Shown: piece by piece, positions 46,477-55,559 of the stretch
Numbering within the stretch: position 1 is the stretch's first letter
How the letters are laid out: each line of letters starts with the position of its first letter
DNA from: Bacteroides fragilis
Lineage (GTDB): Bacteria; Bacteroidota; Bacteroidia; Bacteroidales; Bacteroidaceae
Assembly: GCF_019583405.1 (NCBI RefSeq)
Contig: NZ_SZUU01000002.1
Coordinates: 248,001-312,000 of the forward strand
Direction: 5' to 3'
Length of the DNA: 64,000 bases
The notes under the pieces: model-generated
Databases searched by the model: none
What the model saw: the letters and a program-made list of their open reading frames with translations, nothing else
What the model was told of the DNA's origin: nothing
Translations under genes and position numbers: made by a program

Positions 46477-47925
46477 ATGATGGAAAATGGCGTAATGATG
46501 CAGTATTTTGAATGGAATCTGCCTAACGATGGAAAGTTGTGGAAACAATTAAAAGAAGACGCATCACATCTACATAAAATCGGTGTGACAGCAGTTTGGA
46601 TTCCGCCTGCTTATAAAGCCGACGAGCAGCAAGATGAAGGTTATGCAACCTATGACTTGTATGATCTTGGCGAGTTCGAACAAAAAGGAACCGTAAGAAC
46701 GAAGTATGGCACAAAAGATGAATTGAAAGAAGCGATCGACGAGTTACATAAAAACCACATTTCAGTATATCTGGATGTAGTACTCAACCATAAAGCCGGA
46801 GGTGATTTCACTGAAAAATTTATGGTTGTGGAAGTCGATCCCCATGACAGAACCCAAGGATTGGGAAAGCCGTTCGAGATACAAAGCTGGACCGGATATA
46901 GTTTCCATGGACGCAAGGATAAATATTCTGATTTCAAATGGCATTGGTATCACTTCTCCGGAACCGGTTTTGACGATGCCAAAAAGCGGAGCGGCATCTT
47001 CCAGATACAAGGAGAAGGCAAAGCATGGAGCGAGGGTGTAGATAGCGAAAATGGAAACTATGATTTCCTGCTATGTAACGATATCGATCTGGATCATCCG
47101 GAAGTAATTGCCGAACTGAATCGCTGGGGAAAATGGGTTTCCAAAGAACTGAACCTTGACGGAATGCGTTTGGATGCCATCAAGCACATGAAGGATAAGT
47201 TCATCGCACAATTTCTGGATGCGGTAAGGAGTGAAAGAGGAAACAACTTTTACGCTGTAGGTGAATACTGGAACGGAGATCTGAAAACACTCGATGCATA
47301 CATAGAATCTGTGGGCCATAAAGTCAACTTATTTGATGTTCCGTTACATTACAATATGTTTCAGGCTTCACAAGAAGGCAAAAATTATGATTTGCAGAAT
47401 ATCTTGAAGGGCACATTGGTCGAACATCATTGCGATTTAGCAGTCACCTTTGTCGATAATCACGACTCACAATTGGGCAGTTCGTTAGAATCACAAATAG
47501 AGGGCTGGTTCAAGCCACTGGCCTATGGTTTGATATTATTGATGAAAAACGGTTATCCCTGCCTGTTCTATGGAGACTATTATGGTGTAAAAGGCGAAAA
47601 GTCTCCCCATGCCCCGATCATTGATATTTTACTGAATGCAAGGCGAAAATATGCCTACGGTGATCAGATCGAATATTTCGACCATCCTTCTACCATTGGT
47701 TTCATCCGTATGGGAGATAAAGAACATACCGGCTCCGGTCTGGTCTTCTTAATGTCAAATGATGAAGCCGGTAGCAAAATGATGAAGCCGGGTGAGGAAC
47801 ATAAAGGTGAAGTATGGCATGAAATCACCGGAAGCATTCCCGAAGAGGTCACTTTAGATGAGAAAGGAAACGGAAAATTCTCTGTTAATGCCCGTAATAT
47901 TGCCGTTTGGATAAAGAAAAGTTAA
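46477..47925 (+). CDS. Cytoplasmic alpha-amylase, GH13 subfamily 5 type
   Basis: A 482-aa retaining glycoside hydrolase. MENGVMMQYFEWNLPNDG at the start is the hallmark of the GH13_5 group (liquefying and cytoplasmic amylases such as AmyS). Catalytic residues: nucleophile Asp233 (DGMRLDAIKH), acid/base Glu263 (AVGEYW), stabiliser Asp330 (FVDNHDSQ). No signal peptide, so it would act on intracellular glucans or imported maltodextrins. The start at 46477 (two consecutive ATGs) is preferred to the upstream ATG at 46453. Two bases precede the next gene. Confidence 0.93.
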   Translation: MMENGVMMQYFEWNLPNDGKLWKQLKEDASHLHKIGVTAVWIPPAYKADEQQDEGYATYDLYDLGEFEQKGTVRTKYGTKDELKEAIDELHKNHISVYLDVVLNHKAGGDFTEKFMVVEVDPHDRTQGLGKPFEIQSWTGYSFHGRKDKYSDFKWHWYHFSGTGFDDAKKRSGIFQIQGEGKAWSEGVDSENGNYDFLLCNDIDLDHPEVIAELNRWGKWVSKELNLDGMRLDAIKHMKDKFIAQFLDAVRSERGNNFYAVGEYWNGDLKTLDAYIESVGHKVNLFDVPLHYNMFQASQEGKNYDLQNILKGTLVEHHCDLAVTFVDNHDSQLGSSLESQIEGWFKPLAYGLILLMKNGYPCLFYGDYYGVKGEKSPHAPIIDILLNARRKYAYGDQIEYFDHPSTIGFIRMGDKEHTGSGLVFLMSNDEAGSKMMKPGEEHKGEVWHEITGSIPEEVTLDEKGNGKFSVNARNIAVWIKKS

Positions 47926-47926
47926 A

Positions 47927-48871
47927 ATGGAAATTCAATCGGAGAGAAAGAAAAAGCTTAGTTTACCCCTACTGTTCAAAATAATAAAAGATACAGTTTG
48001 GGGATTTATAGACGACAGCGTTATGAGGCTGAGCGCTTCATTGGCTTATGCGACATTGTTTTCAATTATCCCTTTTCTTTCTCTCCTGGTCACTGTCGGA
48101 GTCTTTTTCCATATGGATTTGGCCAACCAGCTTTATGTACAGTTACAACCCATTGTAGGACCGGAAATCACCGGAGCACTTCGCTCCATTATAGAAAATG
48201 CAGAAAATACAGATTCTTCCAGATCTGCTGCCATTGTCAGCTTAGGCATTTCTATTTTCGGTGCTACCACTATTTTTGCAGAGATACAAAGTTCATTGAA
48301 CACAATTTGGGGAATAAAAGCTGTTCCTAAAAAAAGCTGGCTCAAGTTTATCAAAAACAGAATACTCTCTTTTTCCATAATACTTGTATTTGCTTTCATC
48401 CTTCTGATTACATTTACCATCACCAGTATCATCGGAGAATTGAGTAAAAAGTTTATGGTTAATTATCCCGAAATAGCCGGGTCATTGGTTCAGGTAGTAG
48501 GAATCATTATAAATATAGGTGTAACGGCCATCATTTTCACATTGATTTTCAAAATATTGCCCGATGCCAAAATAAAAAGCAGAGATGTTTTTATTGGAGC
48601 GATTGTGACCACATTACTGCTACTGGTAGGTCAATGGGGAATCTCATTTTATATAGGGATTGCAAACGTAGGAACCGTTTACGGAGCAGCAGCATTCATG
48701 GTCGTTTTCGTTACGTGGATTTATTATTCTTCCATCATCATATATACAGGCGCAGAGTTCACCAAAGCATGGGCAAACGAAATGGGTGGTAAGATTTTCC
48801 CCGATGAATATGCGGTAGCCACCAAAACCATAGAAATACACGAAAACAAACCAATCGGATTGGATGATTGA
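47927..48871 (+). CDS. YihY/BrkB-family membrane protein
   Basis: A 314-aa inner-membrane protein with about six spans (RLSASLAYATLFSIIPFLSLL near the N-terminus is the family mark; written here in part: LAYATLFSIIPFLSLL). Also FGATTIFAEIQSSLNTIWGIK and the C-terminal WIYYSSIIIYTGAEFTKAWA. The family was once called RNase BN by mistake; its role is unknown. It is 2 bp downstream of the amylase and probably cotranscribed. Confidence 0.9.
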   Translation: MEIQSERKKKLSLPLLFKIIKDTVWGFIDDSVMRLSASLAYATLFSIIPFLSLLVTVGVFFHMDLANQLYVQLQPIVGPEITGALRSIIENAENTDSSRSAAIVSLGISIFGATTIFAEIQSSLNTIWGIKAVPKKSWLKFIKNRILSFSIILVFAFILLITFTITSIIGELSKKFMVNYPEIAGSLVQVVGIIINIGVTAIIFTLIFKILPDAKIKSRDVFIGAIVTTLLLLVGQWGISFYIGIANVGTVYGAAAFMVVFVTWIYYSSIIIYTGAEFTKAWANEMGGKIFPDEYAVATKTIEIHENKPIGLDD

Positions 48872-49105
48872 GAGCAGGGATTGATACAATTGACGAAGGA
48901 TGAATAGCACATCCAAACTCCACGGACAAAGTATCCACAATCGTCTTACGTATCGGATTATTACCAATGCTGACGATCAGCGGTCCCCGCACTTCCGACA
49001 GACGTAATATGGGATGACCAAGAAGAGAAGTAAACTCCACATCATCATCAAACAACGATTCAACCGATTTATGACCAGCTCGTAAAATATCAATGAATAG
49101 CATTG
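48872..49105 (-). pseudogene. Fragment of a NeuD/PglD-type sugar O/N-acetyltransferase
   Basis: The minus-strand frame [40 protein letters not shown] and AIHPSSIVS matches the N-terminal part of hexapeptide acetyltransferases found in capsule loci. It ends at the BrkB stop where similarity is lost, and it begins inside the tail of a sugar-transferase fragment, so both ends are truncated. Confidence 0.65.
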
Positions 49106-49560
49106 CGTTCGTTTACTTGTGCCCATCCAGTGATACCCGGACTGACTTCATGCCGACAAGCCTGTTCTTTATTGTATAAAGGAAGATATTGAGGTAATAA
49201 CGGACGGGGGACCGATAAAGGACATATCTCCTTTCAGAACATTGATTAATTGTGGAAGTTCGTCAATCGAAGTAGAACGAACAAACTTACCAACTTTAGT
49301 CAGCCGTTTATTGCCAGGAAGTAAATTGCCTTCTGCATCCCAATCGTCTGTCATAATTTGAAATTTGATAACCTTAAAAATTTTACCATGTCTACTAGGT
49401 CTTTCCTGAAGAAAAAAGCACCGGCACCTTTATTGGCAAAATGCAGCCAAAGATAAGGAATATAATTGAGAGTTAGCGCAAAGCGCAGTAATAAGGCTGA
49501 CAAATAGTGATTTAGGCAAAAAAAGAAAGATCAGAACGCCATCTGAAACCAACAAAAAGC
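49099..49560 (-). pseudogene. Broken bacterial sugar transferase (WcaJ/PglC type)
   Basis: Two frames together give the family core: [53 protein letters not shown], then in the other frame [20 protein letters not shown] and [16 protein letters not shown]. The switch is at CCCCC near 49207: one C too many turns IGPRPLLPQ into IGPPSVIT. Upstream, another shift near 49420 breaks the [11 protein letters not shown] segment and the membrane anchor is degraded. Such enzymes start capsule or O-antigen repeat units on undecaprenyl phosphate. Confidence 0.75.
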
Positions 49561-49813
49561 CAAGTGAGGACAGAGTTACATTACTATCCCGTTACTTTTT
49601 TTGGCAGGCAGATGATTTTAAGATGGTTTTCAAAGAGCTGATTCACATTGATTTCAAATGCTATCGATCTGTAAATGTAGCCGAAATTTCGGGGAATGGA
49701 AGCGATAGTATGAAAAAAGAAGTAAATCCGATTCTTTCACACTGATTGTCAGCATTTTGCGTATCAAGAAACAACTCTACAGGTAATAATTTTGCGATCA
49801 AAAAATGTAGAGT

Positions 49814-50986
49814 ATGAGATCAACATTCAAAGTCTTATTTTATCTCAAGCGCAATGCCCCAAAGAAGAACGGGCTTGTGCCAGTCATGTGCCGTGTGACC
49901 GTGAACGGCAAAGTATCTCAATTCAGTTGCAAGCTGGATGTAGAGGAAAAATCATGGAATGTCGAACTGGGCAAGTTGTCCGGCAGAAGCCTCGTTGCAC
50001 AGGAAGGCAACCGAATGCTGGATAAAATCCGTGTGGGCATCAACAAGGCTTATCAAGGGATATGTGACAGGGATAACTATGTAACTGCCGAGAAAATCCG
50101 TAATACTTTTTTAGGTATGGGGATGAAGCATGAAACCCTGCTTGCCGTGTTTAGTCAGCACAATGAGGATTACGCCAAACAAGTAGGGAAAATCAAAAGC
50201 GAGCGCAGCTATTGGAAATACTGCACCGTGTATAACCACTTATCCGAGTTTATCAAGCAACGCTATAAGGTCAGTGATATAGCTCTCAAAGAACTTACTC
50301 CTGCTTTTATCACCGACTTTGAACTATTCTTAAGAACAGAGAAAGACCATTGCACAAATACCGTTTGGTCATACATGATGCCGTTGCGGAGAATTATCTA
50401 CATGGCTATCAATAACGGCTGGTTGCAACGTGATTCGTTCTACGGGTACAGCATCACGAAAGAAGAGACGAAGCGAGTTTTTTTGGCCAAAGAGGAAATC
50501 ACACTGCTCATTAATGGCACGTTCAAGAAGAAAAGCTACGAACTGATACGGGACTTGTTCATTTTCTGCACATTCACCGGATTGAGTTGGACGGATATGG
50601 CGAACCTCACGAAAGAGAATCTGGAAATATCCTTTGACGGTCATTTGTGGATAAAAACCACCCGCCAGAAAACGGGCACGGAAAGTAATATCCGTCTGTT
50701 GGAAGTTACCAAACATATCATAGAAAAATACGAGGGGATGGCCAAAGACAGCAGGTTGCTGCCCGTCCCTTGCTATCCCAACTGCAAAAACGGAATTAAA
50801 GTAATTGCAAAACATTGTGACATAGAGAAAAACGTTACGTGGCATCAAAGTCGACACTCGTATGCCACAACCGTGTGCCTGTCGAACGATGTGCCCATTG
50901 AAACACTCTCGAAGATGCTCGGACACCGCAGCATCCGCACGACGCAGATTTATTGCGAAGATTACAGCGGAGAAAGTAAGCCATGA
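49814..50986 (+). CDS. Tyrosine site-specific integrase, frameshifted after the catalytic Tyr
   Basis: A 390-aa recombinase: Arm-binding domain (MRSTFKVLFYLKRNAPKKNG), core-binding domain, and catalytic domain with His344/Arg347 (WHQSRHSYAT), His371 (MLGHRS) and nucleophile Tyr380 (TTQIY). As in many Bacteroides integrases, the first catalytic Arg motif is not canonical (TGLSWTDMANL). One extra T directly after the Tyr380 codon replaces the expected AKITAEKVSHDMEKLSKQIE tail, still present in the next frame to 51047, by CEDYSGESKP. All catalytic residues remain, but the C-terminal helix that packs in trans in this family is lost, so activity is doubtful. Confidence 0.85.
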   Translation: MRSTFKVLFYLKRNAPKKNGLVPVMCRVTVNGKVSQFSCKLDVEEKSWNVELGKLSGRSLVAQEGNRMLDKIRVGINKAYQGICDRDNYVTAEKIRNTFLGMGMKHETLLAVFSQHNEDYAKQVGKIKSERSYWKYCTVYNHLSEFIKQRYKVSDIALKELTPAFITDFELFLRTEKDHCTNTVWSYMMPLRRIIYMAINNGWLQRDSFYGYSITKEETKRVFLAKEEITLLINGTFKKKSYELIRDLFIFCTFTGLSWTDMANLTKENLEISFDGHLWIKTTRQKTGTESNIRLLEVTKHIIEKYEGMAKDSRLLPVPCYPNCKNGIKVIAKHCDIEKNVTWHQSRHSYATTVCLSNDVPIETLSKMLGHRSIRTTQIYCEDYSGESKP

Positions 50987-51069
50987 TATGGAGAAACTGT
51001 CGAAACAAATTGAACAGATGGAATCATTTATCTGTCAGGTAATTTAATTAATCATTAAAATCAAAGACG

Positions 51070-51459
51070 ATGAAAAGAGAAAAGATAACTATTAATGAGG
51101 ACGGTTTAATCACTCTGCCGAGCAATCCGGTTGAAACGGTTTGGATGCAGGATTTTAAAATGGCAGAATTGTTGGGAGTAATGCTGCCCACCATCAAATC
51201 AAACATACGGGTAATTCTGAAATCGGGAGTTGTTAAAACCGATTTGCAACATGGCGGAGTAGTTTACGGCAACCACGTTTTGCCGGACTGTTTCGGGCTG
51301 GATATGATAACGGCTCTCGCCTTTTGGATAAACTCGCTGAATGCCAAATTGTTCAGAGAATACATGCTCGGTAGACTCTATGCGGTAAACACGCCGAGTA
51401 CACCAAGCGTATTCATTCGGATTGGGCATGGTGGATTGATTAACTTATTTGCCAAATGA
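51070..51459 (+). CDS. Small protein with a probable DNA-binding N-terminus
   Basis: A 129-aa protein of no family I can name. Residues 25-60 (VWMQDFKMAELLGVMLPTIK) look like a helix-turn-helix as in RhuM- or antirepressor-type proteins. It follows the integrase by 22 bp (counting the old integrase stop) and probably belongs to the same mobile element. Function unknown. Confidence 0.55.
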   Translation: MKREKITINEDGLITLPSNPVETVWMQDFKMAELLGVMLPTIKSNIRVILKSGVVKTDLQHGGVVYGNHVLPDCFGLDMITALAFWINSLNAKLFREYMLGRLYAVNTPSTPSVFIRIGHGGLINLFAK

Positions 51460-52280
51460 ATGACAAATAAGTCGGTCAATAGATATACCAACAAACTTGT
51501 TTATTGATAAATAAATTTGTTGTGAGGAAAAGCTATTGACAAACAGGTTAATCAAAATAGTGATATATCAACAAACCAATTTATTAATTGGTTGATTTAT
51601 TATCGGGTCAGTCAGTTTCGTTGAAGGGACAAAGGTTGTTCCGGGTGGGTGAACATTCAAGTTCAAGCCCTTACAGGGTTACGGTTGAAATCTCCACACC
51701 CACGCTACGCTTCGGGTAGTATTTCAGCCTTAAAACTTGCCTGTTCCCTCTTCCGAACCTTAAAAAGCCCCTGCAACGAAAACGACCGACCCGGCAATGA
51801 CGCATAACTCTAAAAGCAAGCACATCTACTACATCGGAGTGCTTGCTTTTTGATTTTAATGAAACTCAACTCCCTTGCCTCTAAATCTGCATAATATAGC
51901 CAGTATAGTATGTTTAACCAGCTGGCATACTATACTGAACACACCGGAAATAAAGCTAATTTTTCAATCCGTCCCAAAGGCGGATTCTTATGTTCATTGG
52001 AACATAGCAAGGTGTCTTTTGAGAAACAAGAAATATGATTGTAATCTATTGAATAATAGACTTTTGAATAAGAAGAGAATAACAATGGGAACGATATAGA
52101 AACGAGCGAACTTCTTTTGTTTGCTGTGTTTTTCCATTGTTTCAAATAACTTATATTCTACCTGCCAAAATACTATTTCCTCAATTAAAAACAACTTTTT
52201 CCTTTTAGAATATTTAGAGTTATCGAAAAGCAGTTTTATTTTTTATAGAATGAACCATAACTGATATTAAAGATTATCAC
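51460..52280. other. Structured non-coding region of the mobile element
   Basis: No supportable gene. The left 140 bp is AT-rich with three ACAAAC-centred repeats (51491, 51539, 51571), two of which sit in imperfect hairpins, iteron-like in look. From 51620 to 51760 GC-rich short hairpins follow (CCCT-TAC-AGGG, ACCC...GGGT), resembling the leader near the relaxase genes. A terminator lies at 51812-51850 and a -7 box (TATCTTTG, 52281-52288) at the right edge serves the Crp-like gene. Confidence 0.45.
51812..51850 (+). terminator. Rho-independent terminator
   Basis: AAAAGCAAGCAC pairs perfectly with GTGCTTGCTTTT around a 15-base loop, ending in TTTTT. Confidence 0.85.
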
Positions 52281-52365
52281 TATCTTTGATATTATTAAGG
52301 TGTAGCACTGCATAAGTAGTGAAAGGACTTAAATATCCAACGAGAAATTAATAGTATACGAACAA

Positions 52366-52938
52366 ATGAATGCCATCGAACAAATATTGAAAAAAGAGCT
52401 TAACCTATCGGATGATATGTGCAGCAGGTTTCTCGAATTGGTAGAAACGAAACATTTGAAGAAAAAAGAATTGTTTGTTCAACAAGGTAAACCTTGTTAT
52501 TGTCTTGGTATAATTGAAAGTGGTGTGCTGCGTTCTTATATTGAAAAAGATACTGTTGAGTTCATTAAGGATTTCTACTTTCCCGGTTCAATTGTTGTTT
52601 CTTATGGAAGTTTCCTTACAGGTGAACCAAGTATTGGAAGCATACAAGCTCTTGAAGACACACATCTTATCACGCTCTCTCGCTCTTCCTATTATCAGCT
52701 ACTCAAAGAATCGAACGAATGGTTTAAGTTTGGCAAATATATTTCTGATAGTCTATTAATAAAAAAATGTAAGAGAGAAACCTCTTTCTTAATGGACAGT
52801 GCATTCGAAAGGTACAAATTATTACTAAAGACCTATCCACAAGTAGAACAGCATTTATCCCATTATTATACAGCTGCTTACCTCGGAATTAAGCCGGAAT
52901 CTTTAAGCCGACTCAAATCCCTTAACATAGGTCAATGA
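52366..52938 (+). CDS. Crp/Fnr-family transcription regulator
   Basis: A 190-aa protein with an N-terminal cyclic-nucleotide-binding-like beta barrel (LFVQQGKPCYCLGIIESGVL, DFYFPGSIVVSYGSFLTGEP) and a C-terminal helix-turn-helix (YYTAAYLGIKPESLSRLKSL). The length is normal for the Bacteroidota group of this family. Effector unknown. It heads a set with two acetyltransferase genes and lies 53 bp before the first, which has its own -7 box. Confidence 0.88.
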   Translation: MNAIEQILKKELNLSDDMCSRFLELVETKHLKKKELFVQQGKPCYCLGIIESGVLRSYIEKDTVEFIKDFYFPGSIVVSYGSFLTGEPSIGSIQALEDTHLITLSRSSYYQLLKESNEWFKFGKYISDSLLIKKCKRETSFLMDSAFERYKLLLKTYPQVEQHLSHYYTAAYLGIKPESLSRLKSLNIGQ

Positions 52939-52991
52939 ACTATTTTATTCCGTTTAGCTACTTTTGTGAACGTAATTAAAATAGAACCAAT

Positions 52992-53843
52992 ATGGAAATA
53001 AAATCTTTGAGTAATACAACTCTCGATAAATTATTCGAGGCATTCGAGCAAGCTTTTGCCGATTACGAAGTACAGCTAAACAAAGCAGAACTCTTAATTA
53101 TGCTTAAAAGGCGTGGTTTTAATCCTAAAGCCTCTTTTGGTGCATTTGACGGAGATAAATTAGTTTCGTTCACATGTAACGGAATCGGAGATTTCTATGG
53201 AAAACCAACTGCTTATGATACGGGAACGGGAACACTGAAAGATTATCAGGGAAGAGGGTTGGCGACACAGGTATTCGAATATTCAATTCCTCATTTGAAA
53301 GAATCAGGAGTTGAAGAGTACCTATTGGAAGTACTACAACATAATACAGGGGCACTTTCCGTTTATCGAAAGTTAGGTTTTGAGATAATACGAGAGTTTT
53401 ATTACTTCAAGCAGAAGAATAAACAGATTAACGGAGTTGTTAAAACGCTCAATTCTCCTTATATTTTAAAACCTATCAAGGTCAGCGAGCATAACTCGAT
53501 ACCCTTTTTCTGGGATTTTAAACCTTCTTGGCAAAACAGTTTTGTGGCAATAAACAACACATTAAAAGATTTTATCTGTTTAGGAGTTTTTTCAGAAAGT
53601 AAACTTGTCGGCTATGGGGTCTTTGAACCCGTGTCCGGTGATGTTACTCAGATAGCTGTAGCCAAAGAACACCGTCGCAAAGGAATTGGTTCATTGCTTT
53701 TTCAGAAAATGCTTGAAAGCAATAAACATAATTCTATTAAGATTATCAATACCGATATAGATTGCAATTCAATTACGGCTTTTCTCAAATCGAAAAACAT
53801 TGAACCTGCCGGAAAACAGTTTGAAATGATAAAAAAGTTATAA
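52992..53843 (+). CDS. Double-GNAT N-acetyltransferase
   Basis: A 283-aa protein with two GNAT domains. The first has the acetyl-CoA motif KDYQGRGLATQVFEYSI and ends LSVYRKLGFEIIREF; the second has VAKEHRRKGIGSLLFQKML. Such fusions often modify small amines or antibiotics; substrate unknown. A -7 box (TACTTTTG, 52959-52966) is upstream. Six bases separate it from the next acetyltransferase. Confidence 0.88.
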   Translation: MEIKSLSNTTLDKLFEAFEQAFADYEVQLNKAELLIMLKRRGFNPKASFGAFDGDKLVSFTCNGIGDFYGKPTAYDTGTGTLKDYQGRGLATQVFEYSIPHLKESGVEEYLLEVLQHNTGALSVYRKLGFEIIREFYYFKQKNKQINGVVKTLNSPYILKPIKVSEHNSIPFFWDFKPSWQNSFVAINNTLKDFICLGVFSESKLVGYGVFEPVSGDVTQIAVAKEHRRKGIGSLLFQKMLESNKHNSIKIINTDIDCNSITAFLKSKNIEPAGKQFEMIKKL

Positions 53844-53848
53844 ATCTT

Positions 53849-54370
53849 ATGCTACCTAAGTTCGAAACTGACCGTTTAATCCTCAAGCCCCGTACTATTG
53901 ATGATTTAGAAAGTTGCATCAAAATGGATATAGACCCGAAAGTTACGGAATATATACCGGGAGAATACAACGGTTCGCACAAACATATTGCTTTCTTAAA
54001 AGAGAGAATCTTACAATCTTATCCTTTGGGCTTGGGATATTGGTCTATTTTTTCAAAGGATAGTCCAACCGATTTTATCGGTTGGATACATTTACTACCA
54101 GTGCAAGATAAAATACAAGCTGTAGAGATAGGTTGGCGGTTGAAATATTTGGCATGGGGAAATGGATATGCAACAGAAGCAGCGCGAGAAATAATTATGT
54201 ATGCTTTTAAAATAGCCGACTTCAATCAGATTGTGGCATATACGCATTCTGATAATAAACGCTCTAAAGAAGTGATGAAAAGATTAGGATTCAGATATAT
54301 TTCTGATTTCATTTATAATGGTAAAATACCCTCTTCGTCTTATGAAATAAGAAGGAAAGAGTATTATTAA
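53849..54370 (+). CDS. RimJ/RimL-type GNAT acetyltransferase
   Basis: A 173-aa single GNAT domain. FETDRLILKPRTIDDLESC at the start, VEIGWRLKYLAWGNGYATEA (acetyl-CoA loop) and SKEVMKRLGFRYISDFIYN are the RimJ/RimL family marks. It may acetylate a protein N-terminus or a small molecule. Coupled with the preceding double-GNAT gene. Confidence 0.9.
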   Translation: MLPKFETDRLILKPRTIDDLESCIKMDIDPKVTEYIPGEYNGSHKHIAFLKERILQSYPLGLGYWSIFSKDSPTDFIGWIHLLPVQDKIQAVEIGWRLKYLAWGNGYATEAAREIIMYAFKIADFNQIVAYTHSDNKRSKEVMKRLGFRYISDFIYNGKIPSSSYEIRRKEYY

Positions 54371-54453
54371 AAACCATAAGATTTAGAAGATACTAAATTG
54401 TGACTATAGCGTAGGTATAATATGATACTTTTCACTTTATAAATATTAAACCT

Positions 54454-55069
54454 ATGAATGATTTTACAAAAGCGAGAATATTCGGATTATTGTCTGAATC
54501 CTCACAGGAAGTAACGAACCAAGAAATGCAAGAAGCCTATGGCGAATTTGTTGAACAAATTAGAACCGTGAGTAATGGAAATGATTATTCAACTACTTAT
54601 CGGCTTCTTGTAGCTACCCGTATTGAGATAGCATCACTTGAAACAACACCTCTTTACGGGCAGGGGGAAAAATGCGCTTAAAAAGCGTTTTTTACAAAAG
54701 ACGTTGGCTATTATCAACTCAGAACTGGAACTGTTGAATCTAAAAATCCATTACCCAAGTACATTCCAAAACCGAATAAATAACATTCCATTATCACCAC
54801 TTTATCTTAATGACGAAACCTATCTCGTTGAAATCATGGAGCTTGTTTGCGGAATGTTCCTATCCAAAAGAGTAGTAAACCAGACAGGAAAAGAATCACC
54901 ATTAACCGAAATCGGAAGAGCGTTTGAATATCTCTTTAATATCAAATTAGGGGATGTTCACAAGAAGCATGAAAGCGTTATTAAGCGTAAGCCATCCAAA
55001 GTAACTGAATTTTTAGATACACTTCGTAAAGCTATTATCGAAGAAAATAAGAAGAAAGGCTATTTGTAA
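54454..55069 (+). pseudogene. RteC-like regulator gene split by a frameshift
   Basis: An N-terminal frame (MNDFTKARIFGLLSESSQEV to LYGQGEKCA) and a C-terminal frame (KKRFLQKTLAIINSELELLN to IIEENKKKGYL) join at the run GGGGGAAAAA near 54665, where one base change would restore a 200-aa protein. The C-terminus (FEYLFNIKLGDVHKKHESV, KVTEFLDTLRKAI) resembles the tail of RteC, a regulator of Bacteroides conjugative-transposon excision. The resemblance is modest. A second ATG (54638) could allow translation of the distal part. Confidence 0.55.
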
Positions 55070-55094
55070 ATCAACAATTTAGCAACTATTTATG

Positions 55095-55117
55095 GGGGTG
55101 TACCACTGGTACACCCC
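55095..55117. repeat. 23-bp perfect palindrome
   Basis: GGGGTGTACCA and TGGTACACCCC flank a single central C. It lies between the RteC-like gene and the HTH gene. There is no T tract, so it is more likely a protein-binding site than a terminator, although a hairpin in RNA is possible. Confidence 0.7.
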
Positions 55118-55198
55118 TAACTTATTTACACTCATTTGCCGAACTTTGCTTCATCAATCGATTGAAAACAATAATGTTAAACTAAAAAATGAAGCAAA

Positions 55199-55549
55199 AT
55201 GTATATAGACAACGAAAACTTCGACAAGTGGATGGAACGGCTATCAAAAAAACTCTCCGAAATCGGGCAAGACCTGAAATCTCTTATCAATACCGACAAC
55301 GTACTGGACGAAAATGATAAGATACTCGACAATCAGGATTTAGCTTTTCTGTTAAAAGTATCTTTCCGAACCCTACAACGGTATCGGGCAAGTGGCAAAC
55401 TTCCTTACTTTATGATAAGCCACAAGACCTATTACCGTGCAGCCGACATCCGGGCTTTTATTCAAGAAAATGCCGATTGTAAGACCTACGAACGGTTCAA
55501 AAGAGAAAATCAACTCGATAAGCAAATCACTGCAAAACAAGGTGGGTAA
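55199..55549 (+). CDS. Excisionase-like helix-turn-helix protein
   Basis: A 116-aa protein. The N-terminal half is a coiled-coil-like helix; residues about 45-95 (LDNQDLAFLLKVSFRTLQRY, RASGKLPYFMISHKTYYRAA, DIRAFIQEN) form the MerR-like winged helix of Xis/excisionase proteins common in Bacteroides mobile elements. It probably bends DNA at att or regulates mobilization genes. Located just before the probable oriT. Confidence 0.85.
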   Translation: MYIDNENFDKWMERLSKKLSEIGQDLKSLINTDNVLDENDKILDNQDLAFLLKVSFRTLQRYRASGKLPYFMISHKTYYRAADIRAFIQENADCKTYERFKRENQLDKQITAKQGG

Positions 55550-55559
55550 TATTACCGCC

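Noticed and set aside
49681..49692. CCGAAATTTCGG palindrome as an att core
   Set aside because: No second copy found near the recombinases at 61.8 kb, so no evidence for an attachment site.
51481..51600. ACAAAC repeats as replication iterons
   Set aside because: Only three copies with uneven spacing (48 and 32 bp) and no replication initiator gene nearby; kept only as a description of the region.
51875..52099. 74-codon plus-strand frame before the Crp-like gene
   Set aside because: No domain, atypical composition, overlaps equally long minus-strand frames; treated as non-coding.
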